This document shows, piece after piece, positions 32,068 to 39,816 of a stretch of DNA of 64,000 nucleotides. Both the position numbers and the translations under genes were made by a program. Origin of the DNA: CAZDDI01 sp964504195 (GTDB taxonomy: Bacteria > Chloroflexota > Anaerolineae > B4-G1 > SLSP01); NCBI GenBank assembly GCA_964504195.1, contig CAZDDI010000005.1:67084-131083 (forward strand), written 5' to 3'. The notes under the pieces were generated by a model. That model was not told where the DNA came from. It worked only from the letters and a program-made list of their open reading frames with translations, and searched no databases. How positions within the stretch are numbered: the first letter of the stretch is position 1; each line of letters begins with the position of its first letter.

Positions 32068-33054
32068 TTATTCGATCTTCTTCTCAATGGCAGGGCTTTC
32101 ATGCCAGATTACCGCGGGCTGTGGCCGGGTGTTGATCCGCAACTGGAACACATCCGGGCGGGCATAGTGGCCCACCACATCGAAGTCGAAGCGGCTGCGC
32201 GCGATCTCGCCCAAATCCAGCGTGGCGTGCAGGATCCCCTCTGTATCGTAGAGCGGGCCGGCGAGCACTTCCCCTAGCGGCGAGATGATGGCGCTGCCGC
32301 CCCGGCACATTACGTCCGGCTGCTCGGCCAGTTCCGCGATGCCGGGCAAATCCGCTGGATACATGGCTTTGGTCACGAACTGATTACACCCCAGCACGAA
32401 GCAGCGGCCCTCGCAGGCGATGTGACGCAATGTGGCCTGCCAGGTGTCGCGGGAGTCGGCGGTCGGCGCTAGATACAAATCCACGCCCTGGGCGTAGAGC
32501 GCCATCCGCGCCAGCGGCATGTAGTTCTCCCAGCAAATCAGGCCGCCCAGTTTGCCGTAAGGCGTTTCGACGACTGCCAGTGTGCTGCCGTCACCCTCGC
32601 CCCAGATCAGGCGCTCGGCGGCGGTGGGCTTGAGCTTGCGATGCTGGCTGAGCAGCTGCCCATCCGGGCCAAAGATGAGCAAGGTGCAGTAGAGCGTCCC
32701 CCGGCTGAACGTCGTATCGCACTCGATGACGCCGATTGCCAGATAGAGGCCCGTCTCCCGCGCCACTGCGCCCAGGAACTCCGTGGCCGGGCCGGGGACA
32801 TCCACAGCGTTGGCCCAGTAGCGTTCCCAGAGCCACCGGCCTTCCGGGCGGCGATGTCCCACCACCACGCCAAAACTCAAACCGCGTGGATAGGCCGGGA
32901 CAAAGGCTTCGGGGAAGAGCGCCAGCTGCGCGCCCTGGGCCGCCGCTTCCCGCGCTAGGGTGCGGGCTTTGAGCAGGGTCGCCTCGCGGTCGAAGAGCGC
33001 GGGCGCGGCCTGGATGACAGCGACGTTGAGGGTGGGAGCTGTATCAAGCATCAT
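32068..33054 (-). CDS. Carbon-nitrogen hydrolase, nitrilase type
   Basis: 328 residues with the complete nitrilase triad: Glu in ALFPEAFVPAYP (about residue 49), Lys in HRKLKPTAAERLIW and Cys in GGLICWENYMPLAR. The length and the EAFVPAYPRG and CWENYMPLAR blocks fit nitrilases/cyanide-converting enzymes of branch 1, which turn nitriles into acids and ammonia. The tandem ATG start follows GGAGGC and lies two bases after the stop of the NB-ARC/TPR gene, so it is cotranscribed with the NLR cluster. Whether that link is functional or accidental is open. Confidence 0.85.
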   Translation of the reverse strand: MMLDTAPTLNVAVIQAAPALFDREATLLKARTLAREAAAQGAQLALFPEAFVPAYPRGLSFGVVVGHRRPEGRWLWERYWANAVDVPGPATEFLGAVARETGLYLAIGVIECDTTFSRGTLYCTLLIFGPDGQLLSQHRKLKPTAAERLIWGEGDGSTLAVVETPYGKLGGLICWENYMPLARMALYAQGVDLYLAPTADSRDTWQATLRHIACEGRCFVLGCNQFVTKAMYPADLPGIAELAEQPDVMCRGGSAIISPLGEVLAGPLYDTEGILHATLDLGEIARSRFDFDVVGHYARPDVFQLRINTRPQPAVIWHESPAIEKKIE

Positions 33055-33056
33055 GG

Positions 33057-36032
33057 CTAAGCCTCCGGGATAGCTAATGATGCTAGAAGCTTATCCGAGT
33101 CTTCAGGCGTATCGGGGATATACTCAGCATTTTGCAGGAGCTCAAAGACCGGCTCCAAGCCTTCGATGCCGGCGGCGCGGATGAGTTCGAGATCTTGCAG
33201 ATTTTCGGCAATCACACCGCGTGCAGCAGTGACATTTAGGGCTTGTTGATACATCTCTAGTACAGGCATCAACAAGGCTTCACGGTGTTTTGGTATTTTC
33301 CAGCGCGAGTCTTGGACGGTGCTTAGAAGCAGACCAATTGCTAGAACATAGCGAGTTTGGTACAGACGGGGTTCTCGGCCTAACCGGGCACGACATTCCT
33401 GAATCGTCGCGATAAGGATATCTGTAGTAACCACCTTTTGACATAGCCCCACAATGCTCAATAATGGTTCACTCAAATACTTGAGCCAGGGGAATCCTAA
33501 TGCCTTTACTTCTCGCAAGGCGGCTTCTGCGGCAGCGATGTTTCCCTTAATGAGTTGGGTACGGCCTAAAGATAGCAGCGCATAACTTGTACCCCGGAGA
33601 TTACGATGTTCCTTTCCGATCCTGACGGCTTCTGTGTGGTAGGGCAATGCCTGGTCGAGGCGTCCCTGTGCGCAATAATCTATCCCCAGGCAATTCAACC
33701 AGAGGGCAGTATTCCTATTATCCCCAGTCTGTTTGGCAATCTCCAATGCTTGTTGATGATGAGCAAGAGCTGTCTCAGTGTCACCCAAACAGTAGTAATT
33801 CCCGCCAATAAAACCCAATTGCGTGCTTTCTTCATTACGCACACCCAGTTCCCGCATAATGGCTAATGCCTGATTGTGATATAGCTTACTGCGGTTGAAT
33901 TGCCCCAATAAATAGTAATCGCCCCCCATCACGCCTGCCCATGTGCCTACATACCGGCGGAATTGCACTTTTTGAGCCAACTCCAGCGCGATTCTGTGAG
34001 CCTCAAGCGCCCGATCTACATACCCCAAGTCACGGTTTAGCAAGCCCAACCGCCCATGCAAGATGCCGGCTTCTTTTTGCGCGCCAAGTTCTTGAGCGAG
34101 ATGCAGAGCTTGTTCAAGATAACTGAAGGCTTGCTCCTCATTTCCTTGATCCCGGTGAATGACGCCAATATGCCCGAGCGCAACCATGCGCTCGTAGCGA
34201 TTTCCCGTGCGCTCAGCGACGGCTACCGCGCGTTGGTCGCAGGCAAAGGCCGCATCCACTTGCCCTAATCCGCGATAGGCCCTGGCTAGTTGATTCAACC
34301 ATGTAGCTTCCTGAGCGGCTTGATTGAGCTCGGGGAGCGCATCTATGACTTGCTGAATGGCAGTGACGGCTTGTTGGAAACGCCCCAATGCGTAATAAGC
34401 CAATCCCAGTTGCCCCAGATTGGTTATCTGCTGCGCCGGCTCCTGCAGCACGCGCGCCAGCCGTTCGCGCATTTCTGCCAGCTGGGGATAGTATCCCCAT
34501 AGCGATAGATAGTCTTGGTCAATCAATTCCAGTAGCGCAAAAGCATCTTGGGGTTGTCCGCCGCGCAGATAATGTTCGAATTCGGCCAATTGCGGCGTGA
34601 GATCGCGCATGGATAGCCATGCGTTCTGTGGTTTGCGTAACGCAGCGTAATACGCCGCCGCACGCAATTCGAGTTGGTTGCGCGTGAAGTTGGGTTGATC
34701 CGTTGCAGCACGGTTCGTTTCAGGAATTTGTGCATAAGCATACTCCCGATCCAGTGGATGCAGGTAGTATTCGCGGGTTAGCCGGTTATAGCTCACCAGA
34801 TAACGATTTAGCAGCCGCCGCAGCAGACTGTGTATTTCCAGCCCTGGATACCAGGGGTGCAGCAGAAAGGTTACGGCTGTTTCAGTAATCGGCCGGTTAT
34901 AGACCGCCAGGGCTTCGAGTACGCGGCGCTCGTGCTCGTTCAGGCGTGTGTACCCCGCCGCAAGCAGGGTCTCGACTACGCGCTCTTCAAGTAGCGTTTG
35001 ATCATCTAATAGCTCTTCCAGAGTGATGTTGCGATCTGTATGAAGGATGCCCACGAGAAGTTCCAATGCTCGTGGAATGCCGCGCGTCAGCTGCGATGCG
35101 CGTTGCAGCTCACTTTCTGGTGCATCATGCAGTCCCAGCTCCCCCTGTGGATCAAGTTCACGCAACAACGCCGCCGCATCTACCAGGGGCAGGCCATCAT
35201 ACAACGGGATGCTCCGCGCGGCAGCCAGTCCTGCGGGCGGCAGGTTTACCTGTTCACGGGAGGTGATGAGCAGCCGTATGCCGCCCGGTTGGCTCAGACA
35301 CCGCTCAATGAAAAGTTGTAAGCCGGGATCATCGAGGTTGCCCTGTGCATCAAGTTTGTCCTCCAGGTTGTCCAATAACAGCAAGTAGAAACCTGATTGC
35401 ATGGCTTCCAGCAGATATTCAACTTTGGCCGTTAGCGGGGTTTCCCGATCCGCCCAAACATGGTTCAGCCGTTGAGCGGTGGCCCCACCCAGCATCCGCC
35501 CCACATCGCTGTAAATGCGCTCCAAACCCAGGCCGGTGCTCCGCGCACTGAGGTAGATAATTCCATCTACCGAGAGTGTGCGCTCCGCTTCTGGCACAGG
35601 CAGTACGCCAGACTCCAAATCCGCCAGGATTTTGCTGGCGAGTGCGGTCTTGCCCATACCGCTACGACCCAGGATGCAGATCACGCGCACGCTGTCGTGG
35701 CCTAGATGCTTCAAGCACGCATCAAGTTCGCGCGCGCGATCTTTGAAAGTATGGGTCATATTCAACGGGCGTAGATTGACCACCTTTTGGTGCGCGCGCC
35801 GGGCGCGATATTGTTGCTCGGCGTTGTCTCGCTGTACCCGGTCCTCCGCCATTTCAGCATCGAGGCATACCTGAGCTAGCTCGGTTACTTCACAGCGTTT
35901 GTCTTCCAGTTGAACGCGCAAACTAACTGGGATTTCCAGGCTGCCATAACCTGCGGCCTGTTCCTCAAGGATCGCCAACGTGCGGCGGGCCATATCCAGA
36001 GCCTTGCGTAATTGTTGGTCATTAGCGTTCAT
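33057..36032 (-). CDS. NB-ARC (STAND) ATPase with TPR repeats
   Basis: 991 residues. The N-terminal ~65 residues (DMARRTLAILEEQAAGYGSL then a helical part) are homologous to the C-terminus of the neighbouring EAD protein. The STAND module follows: Walker A CILGRSGMGKTALA (about 119-132), Walker B FYLLLLDNLED and an LLITSRE sensor. About ten TPR-like helical pairs fill the last 450 residues (YALGRFQQAVTAIQQVIDAL and similar) and should sense a ligand. The protein itself lacks the cluster's amyloid-like motif, but its coupled partner (ATGA overlap at 36029) has it. The two probably form one split sensor. Confidence 0.85.
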   Translation of the reverse strand: MNANDQQLRKALDMARRTLAILEEQAAGYGSLEIPVSLRVQLEDKRCEVTELAQVCLDAEMAEDRVQRDNAEQQYRARRAHQKVVNLRPLNMTHTFKDRARELDACLKHLGHDSVRVICILGRSGMGKTALASKILADLESGVLPVPEAERTLSVDGIIYLSARSTGLGLERIYSDVGRMLGGATAQRLNHVWADRETPLTAKVEYLLEAMQSGFYLLLLDNLEDKLDAQGNLDDPGLQLFIERCLSQPGGIRLLITSREQVNLPPAGLAAARSIPLYDGLPLVDAAALLRELDPQGELGLHDAPESELQRASQLTRGIPRALELLVGILHTDRNITLEELLDDQTLLEERVVETLLAAGYTRLNEHERRVLEALAVYNRPITETAVTFLLHPWYPGLEIHSLLRRLLNRYLVSYNRLTREYYLHPLDREYAYAQIPETNRAATDQPNFTRNQLELRAAAYYAALRKPQNAWLSMRDLTPQLAEFEHYLRGGQPQDAFALLELIDQDYLSLWGYYPQLAEMRERLARVLQEPAQQITNLGQLGLAYYALGRFQQAVTAIQQVIDALPELNQAAQEATWLNQLARAYRGLGQVDAAFACDQRAVAVAERTGNRYERMVALGHIGVIHRDQGNEEQAFSYLEQALHLAQELGAQKEAGILHGRLGLLNRDLGYVDRALEAHRIALELAQKVQFRRYVGTWAGVMGGDYYLLGQFNRSKLYHNQALAIMRELGVRNEESTQLGFIGGNYYCLGDTETALAHHQQALEIAKQTGDNRNTALWLNCLGIDYCAQGRLDQALPYHTEAVRIGKEHRNLRGTSYALLSLGRTQLIKGNIAAAEAALREVKALGFPWLKYLSEPLLSIVGLCQKVVTTDILIATIQECRARLGREPRLYQTRYVLAIGLLLSTVQDSRWKIPKHREALLMPVLEMYQQALNVTAARGVIAENLQDLELIRAAGIEGLEPVFELLQNAEYIPDTPEDSDKLLASLAIPEA

Positions 36033-36664
36033 TTCCGCAGCCGCCCCTCCATCTCCTCGACCTCCTGGCGCTTGTCTTCCAACTCGAGTTTGAGATTCAC
36101 CGGAATCGTGAGCGACGTATACCCTGCCGCCTGCTCTTCGAGGGCCGCGAGCGTGCGGCGAGCGCGGACGAGGGCCACCTGGGGATCAGCGGGCGCGGCG
36201 GGAGGCGGCCCACCAAAGTGGATGCCACCCTCGATGTGCGTGCCATCCCCAATCGCGCCGACCTGCCCGCCGTGGATGTGAATCTCGTACTTCCCGCTCT
36301 GTGGCGCGGGGCCGGAGGGCGTTGGCCTGGCCTCTGTGGATGACGGGGGCAACTGGCGCAGTTCAGCTACGAGGCGGGCCAACTGTTGCTTGCACGCATC
36401 GCCCGACGCGGTGCGATCCACCAGCACAGCGAGGAACAACGCCAGGGCGGGATCGCCGGCGTCGCTGTCCTGCTCAAGCAGCGCTTCGATGAGCGCGTCC
36501 ACGCGGGCGGCGCGGCTGGGCGTATTGTCGGAAATGAAGTCGCGCCAGGGAGCGAGGCGCGCATCCACGAAGACCGCGCGTAGGGAGCGGTCGCTATCGA
36601 ACGGGCCGCAGCGCGTGAGGGTCTCGCGCAGGCGGCGGGAGAGGTCGGGTGAGAGACCGGGCAT
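36029..36664 (-). CDS. Adaptor with EAD-like domain, amyloid-like motif and coupling domain
   Basis: 211 residues from ATG 36664, chosen because GGAGGTATCT precedes it; the upstream extension is not supported. Residues 1-65 (LSRRLRETLTRCGPFDSDRS, then PWRDFISDN) resemble effector-associated domains, small helical death-fold-like modules of bacterial conflict systems. Residues 131-150 carry the shared motif (GGQVGAIGDGTHIEGGIHF). Residues 164-211 (ALVRARRTLAALEEQAAGYT) match the N-terminus of the coupled NB-ARC protein. It therefore looks like a bridge that recruits an effector to the sensor. Confidence 0.75.
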   Translation of the reverse strand: MPGLSPDLSRRLRETLTRCGPFDSDRSLRAVFVDARLAPWRDFISDNTPSRAARVDALIEALLEQDSDAGDPALALFLAVLVDRTASGDACKQQLARLVAELRQLPPSSTEARPTPSGPAPQSGKYEIHIHGGQVGAIGDGTHIEGGIHFGGPPPAAPADPQVALVRARRTLAALEEQAAGYTSLTIPVNLKLELEDKRQEVEEMEGRLRK

Positions 36665-36722
36665 AGATACCTCCAGGGTAGATAGGTGGGACGCACTTGA
36701 GAAAGTGCGTCCCACCTGACGA

Positions 36723-37124
36723 TTATTTCTTGCCACCTAAGTGAATACCACCAGTAACTTTCGCATTGGGGCCAATGACACCCACCTGGCTGTCTTTGAC
36801 CTCAATATGATAGTTGCTCAACGCCTGCTGCCCGGCAGCGGTCTTCTCCAGTGCGGCGACGAGTTGTTGCGCCAAAGCGAGCAGTTCCGGGTCTTGGACG
36901 GCATGGACCTGCTCGACGCGCCCGGCCAACGTTTCTTGGTTCGGCTTGAAGTCGGGTTCTTCTTCAACCGCGTTGATGGCCTGAACAATCTTGCTGTTTT
37001 CACCATGCTTCTTCTTGAGTGCCTCTTTGAGGGCATTGTATGCTGAACCGACAGCACCTTCAGCGATGCCGCCAGCCAGTCCCCCCACCAGCGCCGCTAC
37101 GATTGCCAAAGTAATGGGATCCAT
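36723..37124 (-). CDS. Bell-like membrane-targeting effector with C-terminal amyloid-like motif
   Basis: 133 residues. The N-terminus is a Gly/Ala-rich hydrophobic helix (MDPITLAIVAALVGGLAGGI) followed by an amphipathic NALKEALKKKHG stretch and a helical acidic domain up to about residue 100. The C-terminus (107-133) holds the shared motif, DSQVGVIGPNAKVTGGIHL. This order, an alpha-helical membrane-attacking domain plus a C-terminal amyloid motif, is that of Bell-domain effectors encoded next to bacterial NLRs and of fungal HeLo proteins. The expected role is membrane permeabilisation and cell death when an NLR seeds assembly. Assignment from memory of the family; start ATG 37124 follows GGAGCAG. 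Confidence 0.75.
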   Translation of the reverse strand: MDPITLAIVAALVGGLAGGIAEGAVGSAYNALKEALKKKHGENSKIVQAINAVEEEPDFKPNQETLAGRVEQVHAVQDPELLALAQQLVAALEKTAAGQQALSNYHIEVKDSQVGVIGPNAKVTGGIHLGGKK

Positions 37125-37174
37125 ACGTCTGCTCCTTTGCTTGGAACGAAGATCACGCGATTCTGAAATCGCGG

Positions 37175-39445
37175 CTACGAGTGAACGCCACCATCCACAT
37201 CAGCATCATCACCGATGACGCCGACCTGCCCACCGTATACATTTGTAACAAACGTGTTGCCTCCGCGCCGCTCACGCTCCCGCCGCGCAGAGGGTGGCTC
37301 GACGCCATCCAGCAGTTGCCGGACGCTGAACCACTTGGTAAGTCCCGGCGGAGGAAACTTCTCAATGCCTTCGCGTTCCATATCTCGCAACCACTTGTAA
37401 TCCACCGGCGGAATTTGAGGATATCCTGGTAGCGGGACTTTCTCGGCGGCTTCCAGCCCCGCGAGGCTGGCATGGATGCCCTCCAGATGCTCACGGATAC
37501 GGGTGAGCAGTTCGCGCCGACCCGCGCCAGGCCCGCGCACGGCGATGGCGATGCGATTGGCTGCGAGATCTGCCGTGACCAGCGCCTCATTGCCGTCGCA
37601 GGCCAACAGAACGCCGGTGCGCCAGAGCGTCTGCTCTTTGATATGCCGGTGCATCCGCACGATGAGGCGGGTGAGGATGCTGCCAGGTAGCACGGAGTAA
37701 TGCACCTCGAAGCGCAGCGCGTCCCCCCAAGCGCCGGTATCGTGCGCCTCTTTAGGTAGCAGATCCGGAATGAGATAGGTATGCGGGCGATCTGGTATCT
37801 CGTAGCAGAGCTCGAACTTCTGCATCATATCCATGATGAACAGACGCTTTTCCTGATACGGTTCGTCATCCAGGATACAGGCCAGCATCTCCCAGGTAAG
37901 CACGCCCGGCTCGGTAAAGGGTAGGCGGATGTTGAGGATACGATAGACGCCCTGTGTGACCCATTCAGGATTGAGGATGTTAGTGGTTTCCAAACGCGGG
38001 TCGGGGAAGTGGAGCACGACGCCCAAATCGTGGAGAAAACCTAGTAGCACGCGCTGGCTATCGAGATTGCCTATACCTTTCTCCTGGCATAGACGCAGAT
38101 AATCGCTGTAGGGGATGTGATCGGCATCGAGTGCCTCGAGCGCGGTTTTAACATCGAACCAGGTGGTGATAATGGGATCGTGGACATGCGGCATAGCAGC
38201 GATCTGACCAGCGATGGCGGCGCGCAGTTCAAGAATACCCGCGCCCGTGGCGCAAGAGGTTTCCAGAATAACCTGGACGGTGGGATACTTTGCCAACAGG
38301 CCGCGCCGGTCCAGATCAAGCGCGTGTTGGTCGCTCTTGTTGCCCACGATAAGGATAGGTGAATCTCCGCCAAAACTGCGAACAAGTGTGAGCCAGTAAT
38401 CCAGGCGGTTCTCGGCTTCGCTCAGGCGGTTATCCAGTACTAAAACGTAGAGAGTGCGCTGCGTGAGGAAAAACTGATGGGTAGCATGCATAATCTCCTG
38501 CCCGCCGAAGTCCCACGCATTGACGCGGATCCCCGGCTGGTCATCTTGTTCATTTGCTTTTACGCTCCCCTGCTCGTTGTCAATTTCCCACCGATGAATT
38601 GCAATGCCTTCGGTTTTGCCAGAACTAGGATCGAAGGTGTCATAGAGCAAGCGATTGACCAACGATGTTTTTCCGACACTGCCCTCGCCGACCAAAACAA
38701 GTTTGACTTCATTGAGCGGCCGGGGTTGTCCAACACAGTAGTCAAAATAAGCACGAATAATAGACTGCGGATCATCAATTTTTGCCAAAATTTCGAGAGA
38801 TAGGGGGAAATCAGAGTTACCACGAAGATCAAGGGTGTGCAGAGCAATTAACTGTTTGATCTCCAACGGGAGTGCTGTCAACTTATTCGAGCTCAAGTTA
38901 AGCCGTTTTAAAGCGCTCAATTGCCCAATCGCTGAGGGAAGAACTGTCAACCTATTCGAATTCACCTCAAGCAAAGTGAGTTTGGTTAATTGCCATAATT
39001 CTAAAGGTAAATCTGATAACTGATTGTAACTCAGGTCAAGCCTTGTCAAAGCAATCAACGCACCAATCTCTGGGGAGAGATCTGTTAGTTTATTCCAGCC
39101 TAGATCAAGCGCATTCAAAGAACTTAATCTCCATAATCCAGCAGGCAGTGAAGTCAAACTGTTATGACGTAGATCAAGAGAAACTAAGTTAATTAGGCCG
39201 CTAATCTCTAGCGGCAAAGTCTCCAATTGATTCCAATTTAACTGGAGAGTTGTCAAAGAAATCAATTCTCCAATTTCTGGAGGGAGAAACCGCAATTGAT
39301 TCTTTCTTAAAGATAAGCTCTGTAACTGAGTCAATCGCCCGATCTCTGGGGGCAGTTCCGTCAAGCCTTGCTCCCTCAAATTCAATTCCGTCCACTCCTC
39401 GCGAGCGGCCTGATCAATCAATCGCAGCAATTCACCCCTATCCAT
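37175..39445 (-). CDS. LRR-ROC-COR (Roco) protein with C-terminal amyloid-like motif
   Basis: 756 residues. About nine leucine-rich repeats of 23 residues fill 20-215 (LPPEIGRLTQLQSLSLRKNQ). The ROC GTPase follows: P-loop LVGEGSVGKTSLVN, switch DFGGQEIMHATH and NKSD base-specificity motif. A COR-type dimerisation region comes next. The last 24 residues are the shared motif (GGQVGVIGDDADVDGGVHS). Roco proteins are GTP-regulated sensors; bacterial ones have few known partners. The C-terminal motif ties this one to the neighbouring effector. Start ATG 39445 follows GGAGGTAAGG. Confidence 0.85.
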   Translation of the reverse strand: MDRGELLRLIDQAAREEWTELNLREQGLTELPPEIGRLTQLQSLSLRKNQLRFLPPEIGELISLTTLQLNWNQLETLPLEISGLINLVSLDLRHNSLTSLPAGLWRLSSLNALDLGWNKLTDLSPEIGALIALTRLDLSYNQLSDLPLELWQLTKLTLLEVNSNRLTVLPSAIGQLSALKRLNLSSNKLTALPLEIKQLIALHTLDLRGNSDFPLSLEILAKIDDPQSIIRAYFDYCVGQPRPLNEVKLVLVGEGSVGKTSLVNRLLYDTFDPSSGKTEGIAIHRWEIDNEQGSVKANEQDDQPGIRVNAWDFGGQEIMHATHQFFLTQRTLYVLVLDNRLSEAENRLDYWLTLVRSFGGDSPILIVGNKSDQHALDLDRRGLLAKYPTVQVILETSCATGAGILELRAAIAGQIAAMPHVHDPIITTWFDVKTALEALDADHIPYSDYLRLCQEKGIGNLDSQRVLLGFLHDLGVVLHFPDPRLETTNILNPEWVTQGVYRILNIRLPFTEPGVLTWEMLACILDDEPYQEKRLFIMDMMQKFELCYEIPDRPHTYLIPDLLPKEAHDTGAWGDALRFEVHYSVLPGSILTRLIVRMHRHIKEQTLWRTGVLLACDGNEALVTADLAANRIAIAVRGPGAGRRELLTRIREHLEGIHASLAGLEAAEKVPLPGYPQIPPVDYKWLRDMEREGIEKFPPPGLTKWFSVRQLLDGVEPPSARRERERRGGNTFVTNVYGGQVGVIGDDADVDGGVHS

Positions 39446-39455
39446 CCCTTACCTC

Positions 39456-39796
39456 CTACATCCGCCCCTGCATATCCAACACTCCCCCATACCGCCCCTT
39501 GACCGCATCGCCGCCCTTCACAATCTCATACGTCATCCCGCTCGCCATGGCCATCTGCTCGGCGAATTCTTTCTTGGCCTGCACGACGGGATCTTCGATG
39601 CGATTGTCACCCTTCACTTCCATACTGATGCAAATCCTGTTGCTCCCTTCCGCTGCGCGGGATAATACCGCGTCGCCGTGAACGGGCGCTTCCCCTGCCA
39701 GTGCAGCATCGGATAGCCCTTGATCGGCTCGAATTCGTAGTCCTCCACGTTCGTGGGGTCGGCGGTAATGAGTTTGGGTTGGGGTATTTGGGGCAT
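39456..39796 (-). pseudogene. Chimeric remnant of a type III mod/res restriction pair
   Basis: The first ~48 codons (start ATG 39796, site AAAGGAG) are the N-terminus of a Mod-type methylase: FEPIKGYPMLHWQGKRPFTA then TRYYPAQ. Near 39650 the frame is lost, and another frame continues with ICISMEVKGDNRIEDPVVQA and MASGMTYEIVKG to a stop at 39456; this is the C-terminal end of a type III Res subunit. An internal deletion of most of mod and res has fused the two ends. It is not expected to be functional and lies between two NLR genes. Confidence 0.75.
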
Positions 39797-39816
39797 GGGG
39801 GGCTCCTTTTAGTCGG

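Noticed and set aside
31781..32167. A 128-codon plus-strand frame across the terminator and integrase scrap
   Set aside because: It begins in a terminator and reads the integrase fragment out of frame; no ribosome site.
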